This document shows positions 1 through 8,867 of a DNA stretch of 64,000 nucleotides, in pieces; the first letter of the stretch is position 1, and each line of letters begins with the position of its first letter. This DNA is from Luteolibacter pohnpeiensis. GTDB taxonomy: Bacteria; Verrucomicrobiota; Verrucomicrobiia; Verrucomicrobiales; Akkermansiaceae. The stretch spans positions 32,020 to 96,019 of the forward strand of contig NZ_JAENIJ010000019.1 in NCBI RefSeq assembly GCF_016595435.1, in the 5' to 3' direction. The notes under the pieces are model-generated. The model was not told where the DNA came from and did not search any database. It was given only the letters and a program-made list of their open reading frames with translations. The position numbers and the translations under genes are program-made.

Positions 1-1
1 G

Positions 2-1069
2 AATTCAGCGGCAATCGTGCTTGGTGAAAACATCGGAACCACCGTCACCGCTTGGCTTGCCGCTCTGGGAGCCAATGTGAACGCCCGGCGTGCAGCGCGT
101 GCCCACTTCACCTTCAACGTCATCGGCGTGCTGTGGATGTTGATCATTTTCAAGCCCTTCACAATGATGGCGTGGCATCTTGCAGGCTACCTGCAGGACC
201 ATTTCCCCTCTGCAGCTGGAGATGCCCATAAATCGGAAATCGGATTCGCCACTGCCATTTTCCACTCCGCATTCAACTTTGCCAACATCTGCCTGCTGGT
301 TGCATTCATCCCACAGATCGCCAAACTGGTCGAATGGTGGGTTCGCGATAAATCGCCGCATGCGAGCGATGTCCGCCTGAAATACATCTCCCAAGGTCTG
401 GTCGATCTGGGTGAGCTGAATCTTGCAGAAGCCGAGACCGCAACCAAGCGGATGAACACCATCACCTCCCAGATGTTCGATGGATTTGTCAACGTGCTGA
501 ATAATCCGCACGAAGACCTATCATCGGAAGTCGTCCGACTAAAGCGAATGGAAGATGACTGCGACCTGCTTTTGCACGACATCACCTCCTACCTGATCCA
601 GTGTTCCGCGCGCGAAGTTGGTCCCGGAAATGCCGATCAGATCACCTCCATGCTGCGCATTGTTTCAGAGCACGAGGAAGCCTCCGACCGGATCTATCGC
701 CTGGTCAAAGTCGTTCAGCGTAAATACGAAAAAGGCCACCAGTTTTCAGATGACCGCCATCGCGAGCTCAGTTCGCTTTGCACCCAGGTCCGCGCAATCC
801 TCGACCTCTGCACCAACGCGCTCTCCGGCGTCACCGCCGAAATGTTCGAAAACGCCAATCGCCTGGAAGATCGCATCGATCAACTCCGCAAGCAGCACAA
901 CAAGAGCGCAATGCGCCGCATGCAATCCGAAGGCGAGGTGCCAACGGAAATGCTTTATACCGAGATCAACAATCACCTCGAAGCCATTGGCAACCACGCT
1001 CTGAACGTGATCGAAAGCGCCCAACGCTCCAAAGAATCCAAATCCTACGTTCGCGCGGACGACGATTGA
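2..1069 (+). CDS. Na/Pi cotransporter family protein with PhoU-like tail (5' end outside window)
   Basis: The reading frame is open to the window edge, so only the C-terminal part is present. The first visible residues (NSAAIVLGENIGTTVTA) match the second Q/N-S-S-x-A ... G-x-N-I-G-T-T repeat of NptA/YjbB-type sodium-phosphate cotransporters. Two further membrane segments follow (about residues 35-60 and 90-115 of the visible part). The last ~200 residues are a soluble, helical, charged domain like the PhoU repeats fused to this family. Expected role: sodium-coupled phosphate uptake or efflux at the inner membrane. The GTG at 17 is internal to the conserved repeat and is not a real start. Family assignment is firm; transport direction is not visible. 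Confidence 0.85.
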   Translation, partial: NSAAIVLGENIGTTVTAWLAALGANVNARRAARAHFTFNVIGVLWMLIIFKPFTMMAWHLAGYLQDHFPSAAGDAHKSEIGFATAIFHSAFNFANICLLVAFIPQIAKLVEWWVRDKSPHASDVRLKYISQGLVDLGELNLAEAETATKRMNTITSQMFDGFVNVLNNPHEDLSSEVVRLKRMEDDCDLLLHDITSYLIQCSAREVGPGNADQITSMLRIVSEHEEASDRIYRLVKVVQRKYEKGHQFSDDRHRELSSLCTQVRAILDLCTNALSGVTAEMFENANRLEDRIDQLRKQHNKSAMRRMQSEGEVPTEMLYTEINNHLEAIGNHALNVIESAQRSKESKSYVRADDD

Positions 1070-1082
1070 TTCCTCGCCATCG

Positions 1083-2924
1083 TCACCGGATAGGAAGCGT
1101 TTTCAGCCGCCTTTCTGTCCGTCTTTCTTCGATCATGCGCAACTGTATCAGGCTCACCTCTTCGAGAGCAGCATCTCGGGTTTTGGTTTGATCTGGAGTT
1201 TTGGATTTCTCAGCAAATGCCTCCAAGGCATCAGCCGCTTTCGGTTGATCCAGTCCGAAGAGATAAGAGCTGGCAGTGATCGATTCCCATCCATCGGCCT
1301 GGAGCTGATCAATTGCCCTATCCATCCATACCGGATCGTGCTTAGCCGCGAGCAAACGCCAAATCCACTCTGAGCCCGCCTTTTCAACAAAAGCGTCTGT
1401 GATCAAAACCTCATCTGCGTCGGAAACTCCTGCCAGGTAAGCACAAACCGACTTCCAGAAAGAACTTTTCCAAGGCTGGCCAAGTTGCTCTATCATGGCA
1501 TTCTGCCCCTCCTCCACTTCGGCCAATTGGATCAGTAATGTTTTCCATGGTTGCTCTGGCGTCTCCGCAATCTCATCCGTGACGCGCAATAGGTGGACCA
1601 ACACACGAGCGATACTGGCCCGATCTTCTGGCAAGCTATCCTTCCACAGCTCCGCTAGTTCGTTAGCTAAAGCCTCATGATCAGTCGAAGAATCCGCCAA
1701 CTTGCCATCTGGTGAAACCGGTAGTGAAAATGGATCGTCGTTCGCTCCTAGTCGTCTTACTGCAGGCAGTAGAATCTGTTTTCTCCAAGACTCGCTTTCG
1801 CTCTCAAACAATCTTGCCTTGAGTTCACCGGCTTCAGAATCCGACATGACACGAATTTCCTGAAACCAATCATTCCATCGTGAATCTTTCTGTCCCAGCA
1901 ACGAGAAATCAGCTTTCGACATATGGATGAGAGCCGTGAACCTGTCTGTTCGACGATCGAGCAACTCCCAGAGTGCAGCCTGGAAATCAACCTCACCCGC
2001 TACAGCTTTTTTCGCTAAAATATCTACAGCGACCCAATGCCGTGACCACCTTGGATCTTGTTGAGTAGCCTCATCCTGCGGATCAGGCAACTCTGGGATG
2101 ATGCATTTCAAAAGCTCGTCCGGCTGACTCGCAACAGGACTTGCGCGCAGTCGCTGTTCTTCCGCCCAACTGGAAATCCACTCAAGTCCATCAGCCTCAT
2201 CGCTCGCCCTGTATTCCTTTTCCACCGCGGCGACCTGATCGAATAATTCGATCGCTTCGGCATTCCGTCCCGCCTGCCGGGTGAATTCGGCGCGGAGGTA
2301 GGCAAATATCCGTTTCTCATCCTGGCTCGGCCAGTTGGCGCTCGCCGCTTGTTTCAGCTCAGCAATCAGTTTTTCCAGTTCAATTTTTCTCAATTCCTGC
2401 TGCCAATCTTCAAGCGTGCCATTTTCCTCCTGGAACGCTCCAATGGCCTGGAGCCTCCTGCTCTGCATTAACTGTCGACGCTCGTTGGTTGGTAAAAATT
2501 CGCCACAGGTTCGCGCCCATAACTCGTCGAACCACTGACTCCGCCGAAATGCTTCCTCATGCCCAGAGATCGCATGTTTCTCCGCTTCACTCAGATGCAA
2601 GGCCGGGTGATCGAGAAATTCTCGCAGCTTGGATTTTGTTTCCTGATCGACCGATTCCCAATCGCTTTCGCTTCCCGCGAAAAGATCAGCCGGACAAATA
2701 GTTACGCTACCATAGAGGATCGATGGATTGTCGGAAAGATCACGCGCTGCAGGTCCATAACGGGAATAGCTGCACAAACCCATAAACACCGATTCTGAAC
2801 CACAAACCGGGCATCTGTGCATCATAGGCTTCAAAACGGTCGCACTCGCTTTGACAGCCAACAGAACCACCGAAATCGAAACGAAAATTATCCGCAATCT
2901 CCCGATCCGTGGGCTTGAAATCAT
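1083..2924 (-). CDS. Exported protein of unknown function with a CxxC motif
   Basis: A 613-residue protein with a hydrophobic N-terminal segment (about residues 10-28), probably a signal peptide or anchor. It is followed by a zinc-ribbon-like CPVCGSE (Cys38, Cys41) and then ICPADLF where a second CxxC would be expected. This resembles the start of DUF2225-type proteins but keeps only half of the metal site. The rest is mostly helical and Glu/Trp-rich, with TPR-like stretches (for example around AEAIELFDQVAAVEKEY). I do not recognise a catalytic motif. It is convergent with the phosphate transporter (13 bp apart) and divergent from smc. The start is ATG at 2924. Function unknown. Confidence 0.6.
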   Translation of the reverse strand: MISSPRIGRLRIIFVSISVVLLAVKASATVLKPMMHRCPVCGSESVFMGLCSYSRYGPAARDLSDNPSILYGSVTICPADLFAGSESDWESVDQETKSKLREFLDHPALHLSEAEKHAISGHEEAFRRSQWFDELWARTCGEFLPTNERRQLMQSRRLQAIGAFQEENGTLEDWQQELRKIELEKLIAELKQAASANWPSQDEKRIFAYLRAEFTRQAGRNAEAIELFDQVAAVEKEYRASDEADGLEWISSWAEEQRLRASPVASQPDELLKCIIPELPDPQDEATQQDPRWSRHWVAVDILAKKAVAGEVDFQAALWELLDRRTDRFTALIHMSKADFSLLGQKDSRWNDWFQEIRVMSDSEAGELKARLFESESESWRKQILLPAVRRLGANDDPFSLPVSPDGKLADSSTDHEALANELAELWKDSLPEDRASIARVLVHLLRVTDEIAETPEQPWKTLLIQLAEVEEGQNAMIEQLGQPWKSSFWKSVCAYLAGVSDADEVLITDAFVEKAGSEWIWRLLAAKHDPVWMDRAIDQLQADGWESITASSYLFGLDQPKAADALEAFAEKSKTPDQTKTRDAALEEVSLIQLRMIEERRTERRLKTLPIR

Positions 2925-3164
2925 CGATTCAGACTAGGACACCGAAGTCTTTGAGCAATATCAAAGTCGCAGACCTGTCCGATTCTGCAGATTATTTCGT
3001 GGTTCTTAATCATCGCAACATACTATATCTACCACCATAACCCTCCGTATCATACCACATTTAGTCGTTTCCGCTCTCTTTCGTTGCGAAGGCCCGAAGT
3101 TTCGATACACTCCGGGTTGCCCGTTTTTCCCTCGCGGGCTGAACCTCTAACCTTCCTGTCCGGC

Positions 3165-6100
3165 ATGTATCTGAAAACACTGGCGATCCACGGCTTCAAG
3201 TCGTTCGCCGACAAGACCACCTTTGAGTTCGCCAAGGGCGTGACCGGCATTGTCGGTCCGAACGGTTGCGGCAAATCGAATGTCGTGGATGCAATCCGCT
3301 GGGTGCTCGGCGAAACTTCCGCCAAGGCATTGCGCGGTGGAGAAATGGCTGACGTCATTTTCAACGGAACTGAAAAACGCAAACCGCTCGGCATGGCGGA
3401 GGTCACTCTGACGATGGCCGATTGCGAAGGACCTCTGAAGGTCGATTTCAACGAAGTTGGCATCACACGCCGGGTTTTCCGGGATGGCCGCTCCGAATAT
3501 CGGATCAATAACACGCTTTGCCGCCTGAAGGACATCCATGACATGCTGATGGATACCGGGATCGGCCGCACCGCCTACTCGATCATGGCTCAGGGCCAGA
3601 TCGACCAGATTCTTTCGTCGAAACCGGAAGAACGCCGGGCGGTTTTCGAAGAAGCGGCAGGCATCACCAAATTCAAGCGCGAGAAAAAGGAAGCGTTGCG
3701 CAAACTGGAATACACCGAGGCCAACCTGCTGCGGGTGTCCGATGTTTTGGCCGAGCAGGAGCGCCGGATGAACTCGCTCAAGCGGCAGGTTGCCAAAGCC
3801 CGCCGTTATCAAGCACTGGCAGCGGATGTCCGGGTGCTGGACACCCACCTCGGTCACAAGAAATTCGTCGAGCTCACGGCTGAGCGCGATGAATTGCGGA
3901 ACTCGATCCGTTCGTTGGAAGTTCGCGATACCGAGTTGGAAATGCAGCTGCCGGCCAAGGAGGAAGCGGTGAAGGAGGCCCGCGCGGCTGCCCGGCTTTT
4001 CGAAGGCGAACTGGCTGAACTGCGGCAACAACTCAACGAACATCGCAACCAGCTGACTTCCGCGGAAGGGCGCATGGCCTTCAATGAGGAGCGCAAAACC
4101 GAACTGGAATCGCGCATTCGCCAAAACCACGAGGACATCGCATCGACCCGTGAAAAACTGGCGCAGCAGGAGTTCGAAGTCGTCGCCGCAAACGAAGCGC
4201 TCGACCAATTGAACCGCCGCATCGCCGAGCAAGAGTTGCAGTTGGCAGAACAGGAAAGCCGGACTGCCTCGACCCGTGAAGATCGCCAGCGGATCGAGTC
4301 CGCATTGCGCGAAACGCGAGGCGAAGCGACGCGTGCGCAAACCTTGATGGCGACGATGCAGGCAAAAATCGAATCCGCCATGGCCCAGCTCGAGGGCAAT
4401 CGCGAGCGCGCCCGCCAGCTGGCCGACGAAGAACAACGGCTATCGCTGGAACTCGAAGAATGCCGCGCTGAACAATCACGGATTGCCAACGAAGTCGACG
4501 AAACCGGATCACAGCTTTCAGATCTGGAAGATGCGTTCCAGGCCGCAGAGCAGGCATTTCACGATACCCGTGGCGAATTGGAAACCGCCCGCGCAGCTGC
4601 CACGGAATCGAATAAAGTTTTGGCCCAGCGCTCCGCCCGGCTCGATGCGGTTCGCCAGTTGGTGGAAAGTGGTGAAGGTTTTGAAAAGGGAACGCAGAAT
4701 GTGCTGAAAGGCCTGGGCAAACCGGATGATTTCAAACCGGGAATCCACGGCGTCCTGGCCTCATTCATCGAGGCGGACAATGCCTGTGCTCGCGCAATCG
4801 AAGCCGCTTTAGGCAGTCATTTGCAAGCAGTAGTGGTGCAGGATCAGGCCATTGCGGAAGCCATCATCCAACGGCTCACGGAGGAAAAACTCGGCCTCGC
4901 AGCAGTCCTTCCGGAGTCATTTGTGGGTCGCGCCGACGGCGTGAAACCCAACGCCTGCCCTGCGGGGGCTGTCGCATGGGCGCTGGATCGGGTGAAGTCC
5001 GATTCGCGAATTTCCAAGGTCATCGAGAAGTTGCTCAGTGGAGTTTTGGTCGTGCCGGATATGGCGGCGGCGATGAAGCTTCGCGAATCACAAGCGGGCG
5101 TGACGTTGGTCACCTTGGCCGGTGAACTCATCGGCAGCGAGGGCATCGTTCGCGGTGGCGCGGCCGCTGGTGGCAGCACGTCGGTGTTGGAACAGCAAAA
5201 CGAAGTGCGCGCCCTGGAAGCGGAGGTCACGGATTTGACCGCTGCAGACGAGGCGGCCCGGGCACGGGTTGCAGATCTGGAAGGGCGTCAGGAGCAGCTG
5301 CGCGAAGAAGTCGAGGTGTCACGCGAGCGCCTGCAGCGCCAGAAAGTTGAACTTTCAACGCTTCAAGGCCAACTGAGCTTGGCCACGCGTGAGGTGGAGA
5401 ATTTCGATACGAAAATCGAAAGCATTCACCGCGAGCGCGGCGATCTGGACCATCGGGAAAAAGCAGCTGCCGAGAGCCGTGAGCATCTGGAAACCGAACT
5501 GAGCTCGGTCCGCGAGCGCCTTGAAAGTTTGGAAGATGAGGGGCGCCGCCTGCAATCGGAAGCCGATTCAGCAAGCAGCCGCGAGCAGGATTTTGCCGAT
5601 GCCTTGAATGAACTCCGCACGGCCTTGGCGGTGGAGCGCCGAGCCAAGCAGGCTGCTGAGGAGCAGCAAAAGCCGATGGAGTCACGGCTTTCCGAACTGC
5701 GGGAAATCGCGATCCGCCGCGAAACGGAAATCGCATCGTTCGATCAACGCATTGAGGCCGCGATCGCCGAAAACTCACGGCTTCTGGAGGAAGTGGAAAC
5801 CCACCGCTGCGAATCAGAGGACTTGCAGGTGGAAATCAACTCGCGTGCCGCTGGCCGGGCCGAGTTGCTGGAAAAAATCGAACAGGCTGAAGCCTCGCTT
5901 GCCAACGTTCGTCGCGATCATTCGCACGTCAGTGAACAAAAAGGTCGCGAGGAAGTTGCCGTGACCAAACTGGAGCTGCGGATCGAAAGCCTCACCTCCA
6001 CGATTCTTGAACGCCATCAGGTCGAGCTGGCACAATTCGAGCCGGACGCACACGCGCTGCTTTCCTCGATCGCTTCGCAAAAAGCGTCGCAAGCGCGCGG

Positions 6101-6938
6101 TGGCCGTCAGCAGGTTTCAGATGATGATTCGGATGAGGAATCCAGTTCCGACTCCCCTGGCCCGACGGTTGAAAGCGTGACCTTGCCGGGTGAAATGACC
6201 GGCGAGCCGGATTGGAATTTCGTCGAGTCCATCGTCGCGGACATCAAGCGCAAGCTCGACTCGATGGGCCCGGTCAACCTGGACGCGATCGAGGAATACG
6301 AGGAACTGGAAGAGCGATTCAATTTCGTCCGCAATCAACACGACGATCTCGTAACGTCGAAAACCGAATTGCTGGAGGTGATTGAACGCATCAACACCGA
6401 AACGCAGCGGCGTTTTGCGGAAACATTTGCCCAGGTGCGCGAAAACTTCCGGGAAATGTTCAAGGAGCTGTTTGGCGAAAAAGGCCAGGCCGACCTGACC
6501 TTGCTTGATGAGTCCGATCCGCTGGAATCCGGCATCGAGGTGATCGCCAAGCCGCCCGGCAAGAAGCTGCAATCAATCACCCTGCTCTCCGGTGGGGAAC
6601 GCTCGATGACCGCCGTGGCGCTCCTGTTCTCGATTTACATGATCAAGCCAAGTCCGTTCTGCGTGCTGGACGAGCTTGATGCGCCGCTTGACGAATCGAA
6701 CATCAACCGCTTCGTCAAGGTGCTGGACCGATTCATCGACAACAGCCAGTTCATCATCGTCACCCACTCCAAGCGCACCATGGCGCGCGCCGACGTCATG
6801 TATGGCGTGACGATGGAGGAATTCGGAGTTTCCAAACCGGTCGGCATGCGCCTCACCCACGAGGATGCCGCAAAACCGATCGTAAAAGGCGAAGCCAAAA
6901 CCGCCGCACAACGGGCCGCCCTCCGGCTCGACGCCTGA
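3165..6938 (+). CDS. smc: Chromosome segregation protein SMC
   Basis: SMC ATPase of about 1257 residues, the usual length, that compacts and organises the chromosome as a dimer with ScpAB. The N-terminal head reads MYLKTLAIHGFKSFADKTTF, with Walker A GPNGCGKS at residues 31-38. Two long Glu/Arg/Gln-rich coiled coils flank a hinge (roughly 490-660, containing GIHGVLASFIEAD and a glycine-rich RGGAAAGG). The C-terminal head has the signature LLSGGERS near 1140 and Walker B VLDELDAPLDE near 1167. The frame is open 81 bp further upstream, but family alignment puts the start at ATG 3165. There is no clear Shine-Dalgarno sequence. A strong terminator follows. No scpA/scpB is adjacent. Confidence 0.97.
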   Translation: MYLKTLAIHGFKSFADKTTFEFAKGVTGIVGPNGCGKSNVVDAIRWVLGETSAKALRGGEMADVIFNGTEKRKPLGMAEVTLTMADCEGPLKVDFNEVGITRRVFRDGRSEYRINNTLCRLKDIHDMLMDTGIGRTAYSIMAQGQIDQILSSKPEERRAVFEEAAGITKFKREKKEALRKLEYTEANLLRVSDVLAEQERRMNSLKRQVAKARRYQALAADVRVLDTHLGHKKFVELTAERDELRNSIRSLEVRDTELEMQLPAKEEAVKEARAAARLFEGELAELRQQLNEHRNQLTSAEGRMAFNEERKTELESRIRQNHEDIASTREKLAQQEFEVVAANEALDQLNRRIAEQELQLAEQESRTASTREDRQRIESALRETRGEATRAQTLMATMQAKIESAMAQLEGNRERARQLADEEQRLSLELEECRAEQSRIANEVDETGSQLSDLEDAFQAAEQAFHDTRGELETARAAATESNKVLAQRSARLDAVRQLVESGEGFEKGTQNVLKGLGKPDDFKPGIHGVLASFIEADNACARAIEAALGSHLQAVVVQDQAIAEAIIQRLTEEKLGLAAVLPESFVGRADGVKPNACPAGAVAWALDRVKSDSRISKVIEKLLSGVLVVPDMAAAMKLRESQAGVTLVTLAGELIGSEGIVRGGAAAGGSTSVLEQQNEVRALEAEVTDLTAADEAARARVADLEGRQEQLREEVEVSRERLQRQKVELSTLQGQLSLATREVENFDTKIESIHRERGDLDHREKAAAESREHLETELSSVRERLESLEDEGRRLQSEADSASSREQDFADALNELRTALAVERRAKQAAEEQQKPMESRLSELREIAIRRETEIASFDQRIEAAIAENSRLLEEVETHRCESEDLQVEINSRAAGRAELLEKIEQAEASLANVRRDHSHVSEQKGREEVAVTKLELRIESLTSTILERHQVELAQFEPDAHALLSSIASQKASQARGGRQQVSDDDSDEESSSDSPGPTVESVTLPGEMTGEPDWNFVESIVADIKRKLDSMGPVNLDAIEEYEELEERFNFVRNQHDDLVTSKTELLEVIERINTETQRRFAETFAQVRENFREMFKELFGEKGQADLTLLDESDPLESGIEVIAKPPGKKLQSITLLSGGERSMTAVALLFSIYMIKPSPFCVLDELDAPLDESNINRFVKVLDRFIDNSQFIIVTHSKRTMARADVMYGVTMEEFGVSKPVGMRLTHEDAAKPIVKGEAKTAAQRAALRLDA

Positions 6939-6964
6939 CATTCTCCAGACAGGAGAGGGAAAAC

Positions 6965-7014
6965 GGGGATGGAGTGTTTGATCCGGGTGGATCGCACTCC
7001 ATCCCCAATTTTTT
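6965..7014 (+). terminator. Rho-independent terminator after smc with a nested inner hairpin
   Basis: Perfect 12-bp arms, GGGGATGGAGTG at 6965-6976 and CACTCCATCCCC at 6995-7006, are followed by AATTTTTT. The loop contains a second perfect 5-bp hairpin (GATCC 6980-6984, GGATC 6989-6993). It lies 26 bp after the smc stop and ahead of the EF-P gene, so it should insulate the two. Confidence 0.9.
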
Positions 7015-7101
7015 CGCACTTTGTTTCATCCCTTGCCCTGTGCGGATTCTTCAGGCTTGCTTCCGGCGGCACGCCGCCCTACTCACTCCTTCCCCGTAAC
7101 C

Positions 7102-7665
7102 ATGGCTAGCACTCCTATCATCAACCTTCGCAAGGGACACGCCGTCCGCCACAACAACGAGGTCTGCCTCGTGATCGATCACGAACTCAAGACCCCTCCA
7201 CGGATGGCATCCTACGTTCAGATGTCGATCCGCAGCGTTGCCACCAAAAAGGTATTCAACCTCCGGTTGACCTCCAACGATTCGATCGAAGGCGTGGTGC
7301 TCGAGAAAGTCCCTCACGAATATTCCTACAAGGACAGCAGTGGTTACCACTTCCTCAACCCGGAAACCTACGAAGACATGCTGGTGTTCGAGGATCTGAT
7401 CGAGCCAGTGAAAAACTATCTCATCGACGGCCAAGTCTACACCCTTCTGATTGCCGACGGCATCGTGGTGTCGATCGATCTTCCGCTCACCATGACCATG
7501 ACGGTTGCGGAAAGCTCCGAAGGCGTCAAAGGCGACTCCGCCAACAACGTCTACAAACCAGCAACCATGGAAACCGGCCTCGTGGTTCAGGTTCCATTGT
7601 TCATCAACGTCGGCGAAAAAATCAACGTGAAGACCGAAGACAATTCCTACCTCGGTCGTGCATGA
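7102..7665 (+). CDS. efp: Elongation factor P
   Basis: EF-P relieves ribosome stalling at polyproline stretches. The protein is 187 residues, normal for the family, and shows all three beta domains: the KOW-like N-domain, the OB domain (LEKVPHEYSYKDSSGYHFLNPETYE region) and the C-terminal domain ending in GEKINVKTEDNSYLGRA, close to the usual GDxIxVDTRTGEYxxR. The tip loop that normally carries the modified Lys34 (KPGKGQAF in E. coli) reads LKTPPRMASYVQ here, so Arg appears at or next to the tip. The start is ATG 7102, by alignment; the frame is open further upstream without similarity. It sits between two terminators, so it is probably monocistronic. Confidence 0.93.
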   Translation: MASTPIINLRKGHAVRHNNEVCLVIDHELKTPPRMASYVQMSIRSVATKKVFNLRLTSNDSIEGVVLEKVPHEYSYKDSSGYHFLNPETYEDMLVFEDLIEPVKNYLIDGQVYTLLIADGIVVSIDLPLTMTMTVAESSEGVKGDSANNVYKPATMETGLVVQVPLFINVGEKINVKTEDNSYLGRA

Positions 7666-7701
7666 TCTGAGATTCGAATAATTTTTTTTGGTTTTCGTCT
7701 G

Positions 7702-7739
7702 AAAAGGCAACCCTTCACCGGGTTGCCTTTTTTGTTTTT
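7702..7739 (+). terminator. Rho-independent terminator after EF-P
   Basis: AAAAGGCAACCC (7702-7713) pairs with GGGTTGCCTTTT (7720-7731) around a 6-nt loop and is followed by a T-rich run. It lies 37 bp after the stop codon. Confidence 0.9.
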
Positions 7740-7822
7740 CGTGATAACGGAAGGCATTTGAGTGCTTAAGAAATGTAAAATTTCACTTGATCCTAACCAT
7801 AAATTTTGAAAAATACCTTCTC

Positions 7823-8728
7823 ATGAAATCCCCGATCTGGCTCGCAGCCTCCGCCATGTTGCTCACCGCCCCTCTCGGACTTTCCAAGACCGAGCTCGAA
7901 ACGCTCCGCTCCCTTTGCAACGAACAGGAACGCCAGATTCATCAGCTGGAAGAGGAGAACGCCCACCTGCGCCTGCTTGCGGGTGAAAAGGCGAAACCAC
8001 GCCTTGAAGAAAACTCGCGTGGCCCCAGCGACTCGACCCGGAGCGAACCGTCCTCCAGTGGAAAAGGTCAGTCTTACACCATTCGTTCGGGTGACACCCT
8101 GGCTGCCATCGCTCGCAAATACGGCACGACCGTCAATCAGCTGACCAAAGCCAACGGCATCAAAAATGCCGGCCTCATCAGCGTCGGCCAAGTCATCGTC
8201 ATCCCACAAGCGAGCCCTGCGCCACAAAACGCATCTGCTCCCGCCGCTCCCGCTCCATCCCATCAAGCTGCGGATCAGGATGACATTTACATCATCAAAC
8301 CAGGCGAAACCTTTTACAGCATCGCCAAGGCCCACGGCATGTCGACGGACACGCTGATGGCTGCCAATCCTGGAGTGAAAGCCTCCCAGTTGAGAACAGG
8401 TCAAAAGCTGCATCTTGGCCGCGCCACCAGCAGCCAGCAGATCGCTAAAGCTGAGAAACCTGCACCAGCTCCAGCACCGCAAGCACCATCTTCCCCCGCA
8501 CCTGCCAAAGAAGCCTCCCGTCAGGAAGCCAAAACATCCACCGCCCAATCAACGGGTGGCCAGCCAGCCATCCGATCCATCACGGTCAATGGAGAAATGA
8601 CCTATGGCGAAGTCGCCAACAAGTATGGTGTTGATGTTGGACGTTTGAACGACCTCAACGGACTCAATTTTGCAGATGCAACCCTCCTGGCCAAAGGTTC
8701 GGAACTTTATATTCCCGCCCAGCCATAA
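7823..8728 (+). CDS. Exported protein with three LysM domains
   Basis: Signal peptide MKSPIWLAASAMLLTAPLGLS, then a short coiled coil (TELETLRSLCNEQERQIHQL, continuing for about 15 residues). Three LysM peptidoglycan-binding domains follow at about residues 83-127, 155-198 and 252-299, separated by Pro/Ala/Ser-rich linkers. The third is degenerate (ITVNGEMTYGEVANKYGVD). There is no catalytic domain, so it is probably a cell-wall-binding adaptor or morphology factor. ATG 7823 is chosen because it starts the signal peptide; an in-frame codon at 7787 would put a charged stretch in front. A hairpin follows the gene. The specific role is unknown. Confidence 0.8.
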   Translation: MKSPIWLAASAMLLTAPLGLSKTELETLRSLCNEQERQIHQLEEENAHLRLLAGEKAKPRLEENSRGPSDSTRSEPSSSGKGQSYTIRSGDTLAAIARKYGTTVNQLTKANGIKNAGLISVGQVIVIPQASPAPQNASAPAAPAPSHQAADQDDIYIIKPGETFYSIAKAHGMSTDTLMAANPGVKASQLRTGQKLHLGRATSSQQIAKAEKPAPAPAPQAPSSPAPAKEASRQEAKTSTAQSTGGQPAIRSITVNGEMTYGEVANKYGVDVGRLNDLNGLNFADATLLAKGSELYIPAQP

Positions 8729-8762
8729 GCGAATCCGCCTTTGACCAATTGGGAAGAACTGT

Positions 8763-8795
8763 GCCCGCCCGGTAACCAATCCGGGCGGGCTCTAT
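8763..8795 (+). terminator. Hairpin terminator after the LysM gene
   Basis: GCCCGCCCGG (8763-8772) pairs perfectly with CCGGGCGGGC (8781-8790) around an 8-nt loop. The following TCTATCGTTTT is only moderately T-rich. It lies between two convergent genes and may act in both directions. Confidence 0.7.
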
Positions 8796-8867
8796 CGTTT
8801 TCCGAATACGAGGTTCGGCAGATTGATCCTGATTTCGTAAGATACGACCTGCCGGAACCTTCAGAAA

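Noticed and set aside
3147..4436. 429-residue open frame on the minus strand inside smc
   Set aside because: It mirrors the codon bias of smc, lacks any recognised domain, and the sense strand encodes an unmistakable SMC protein.
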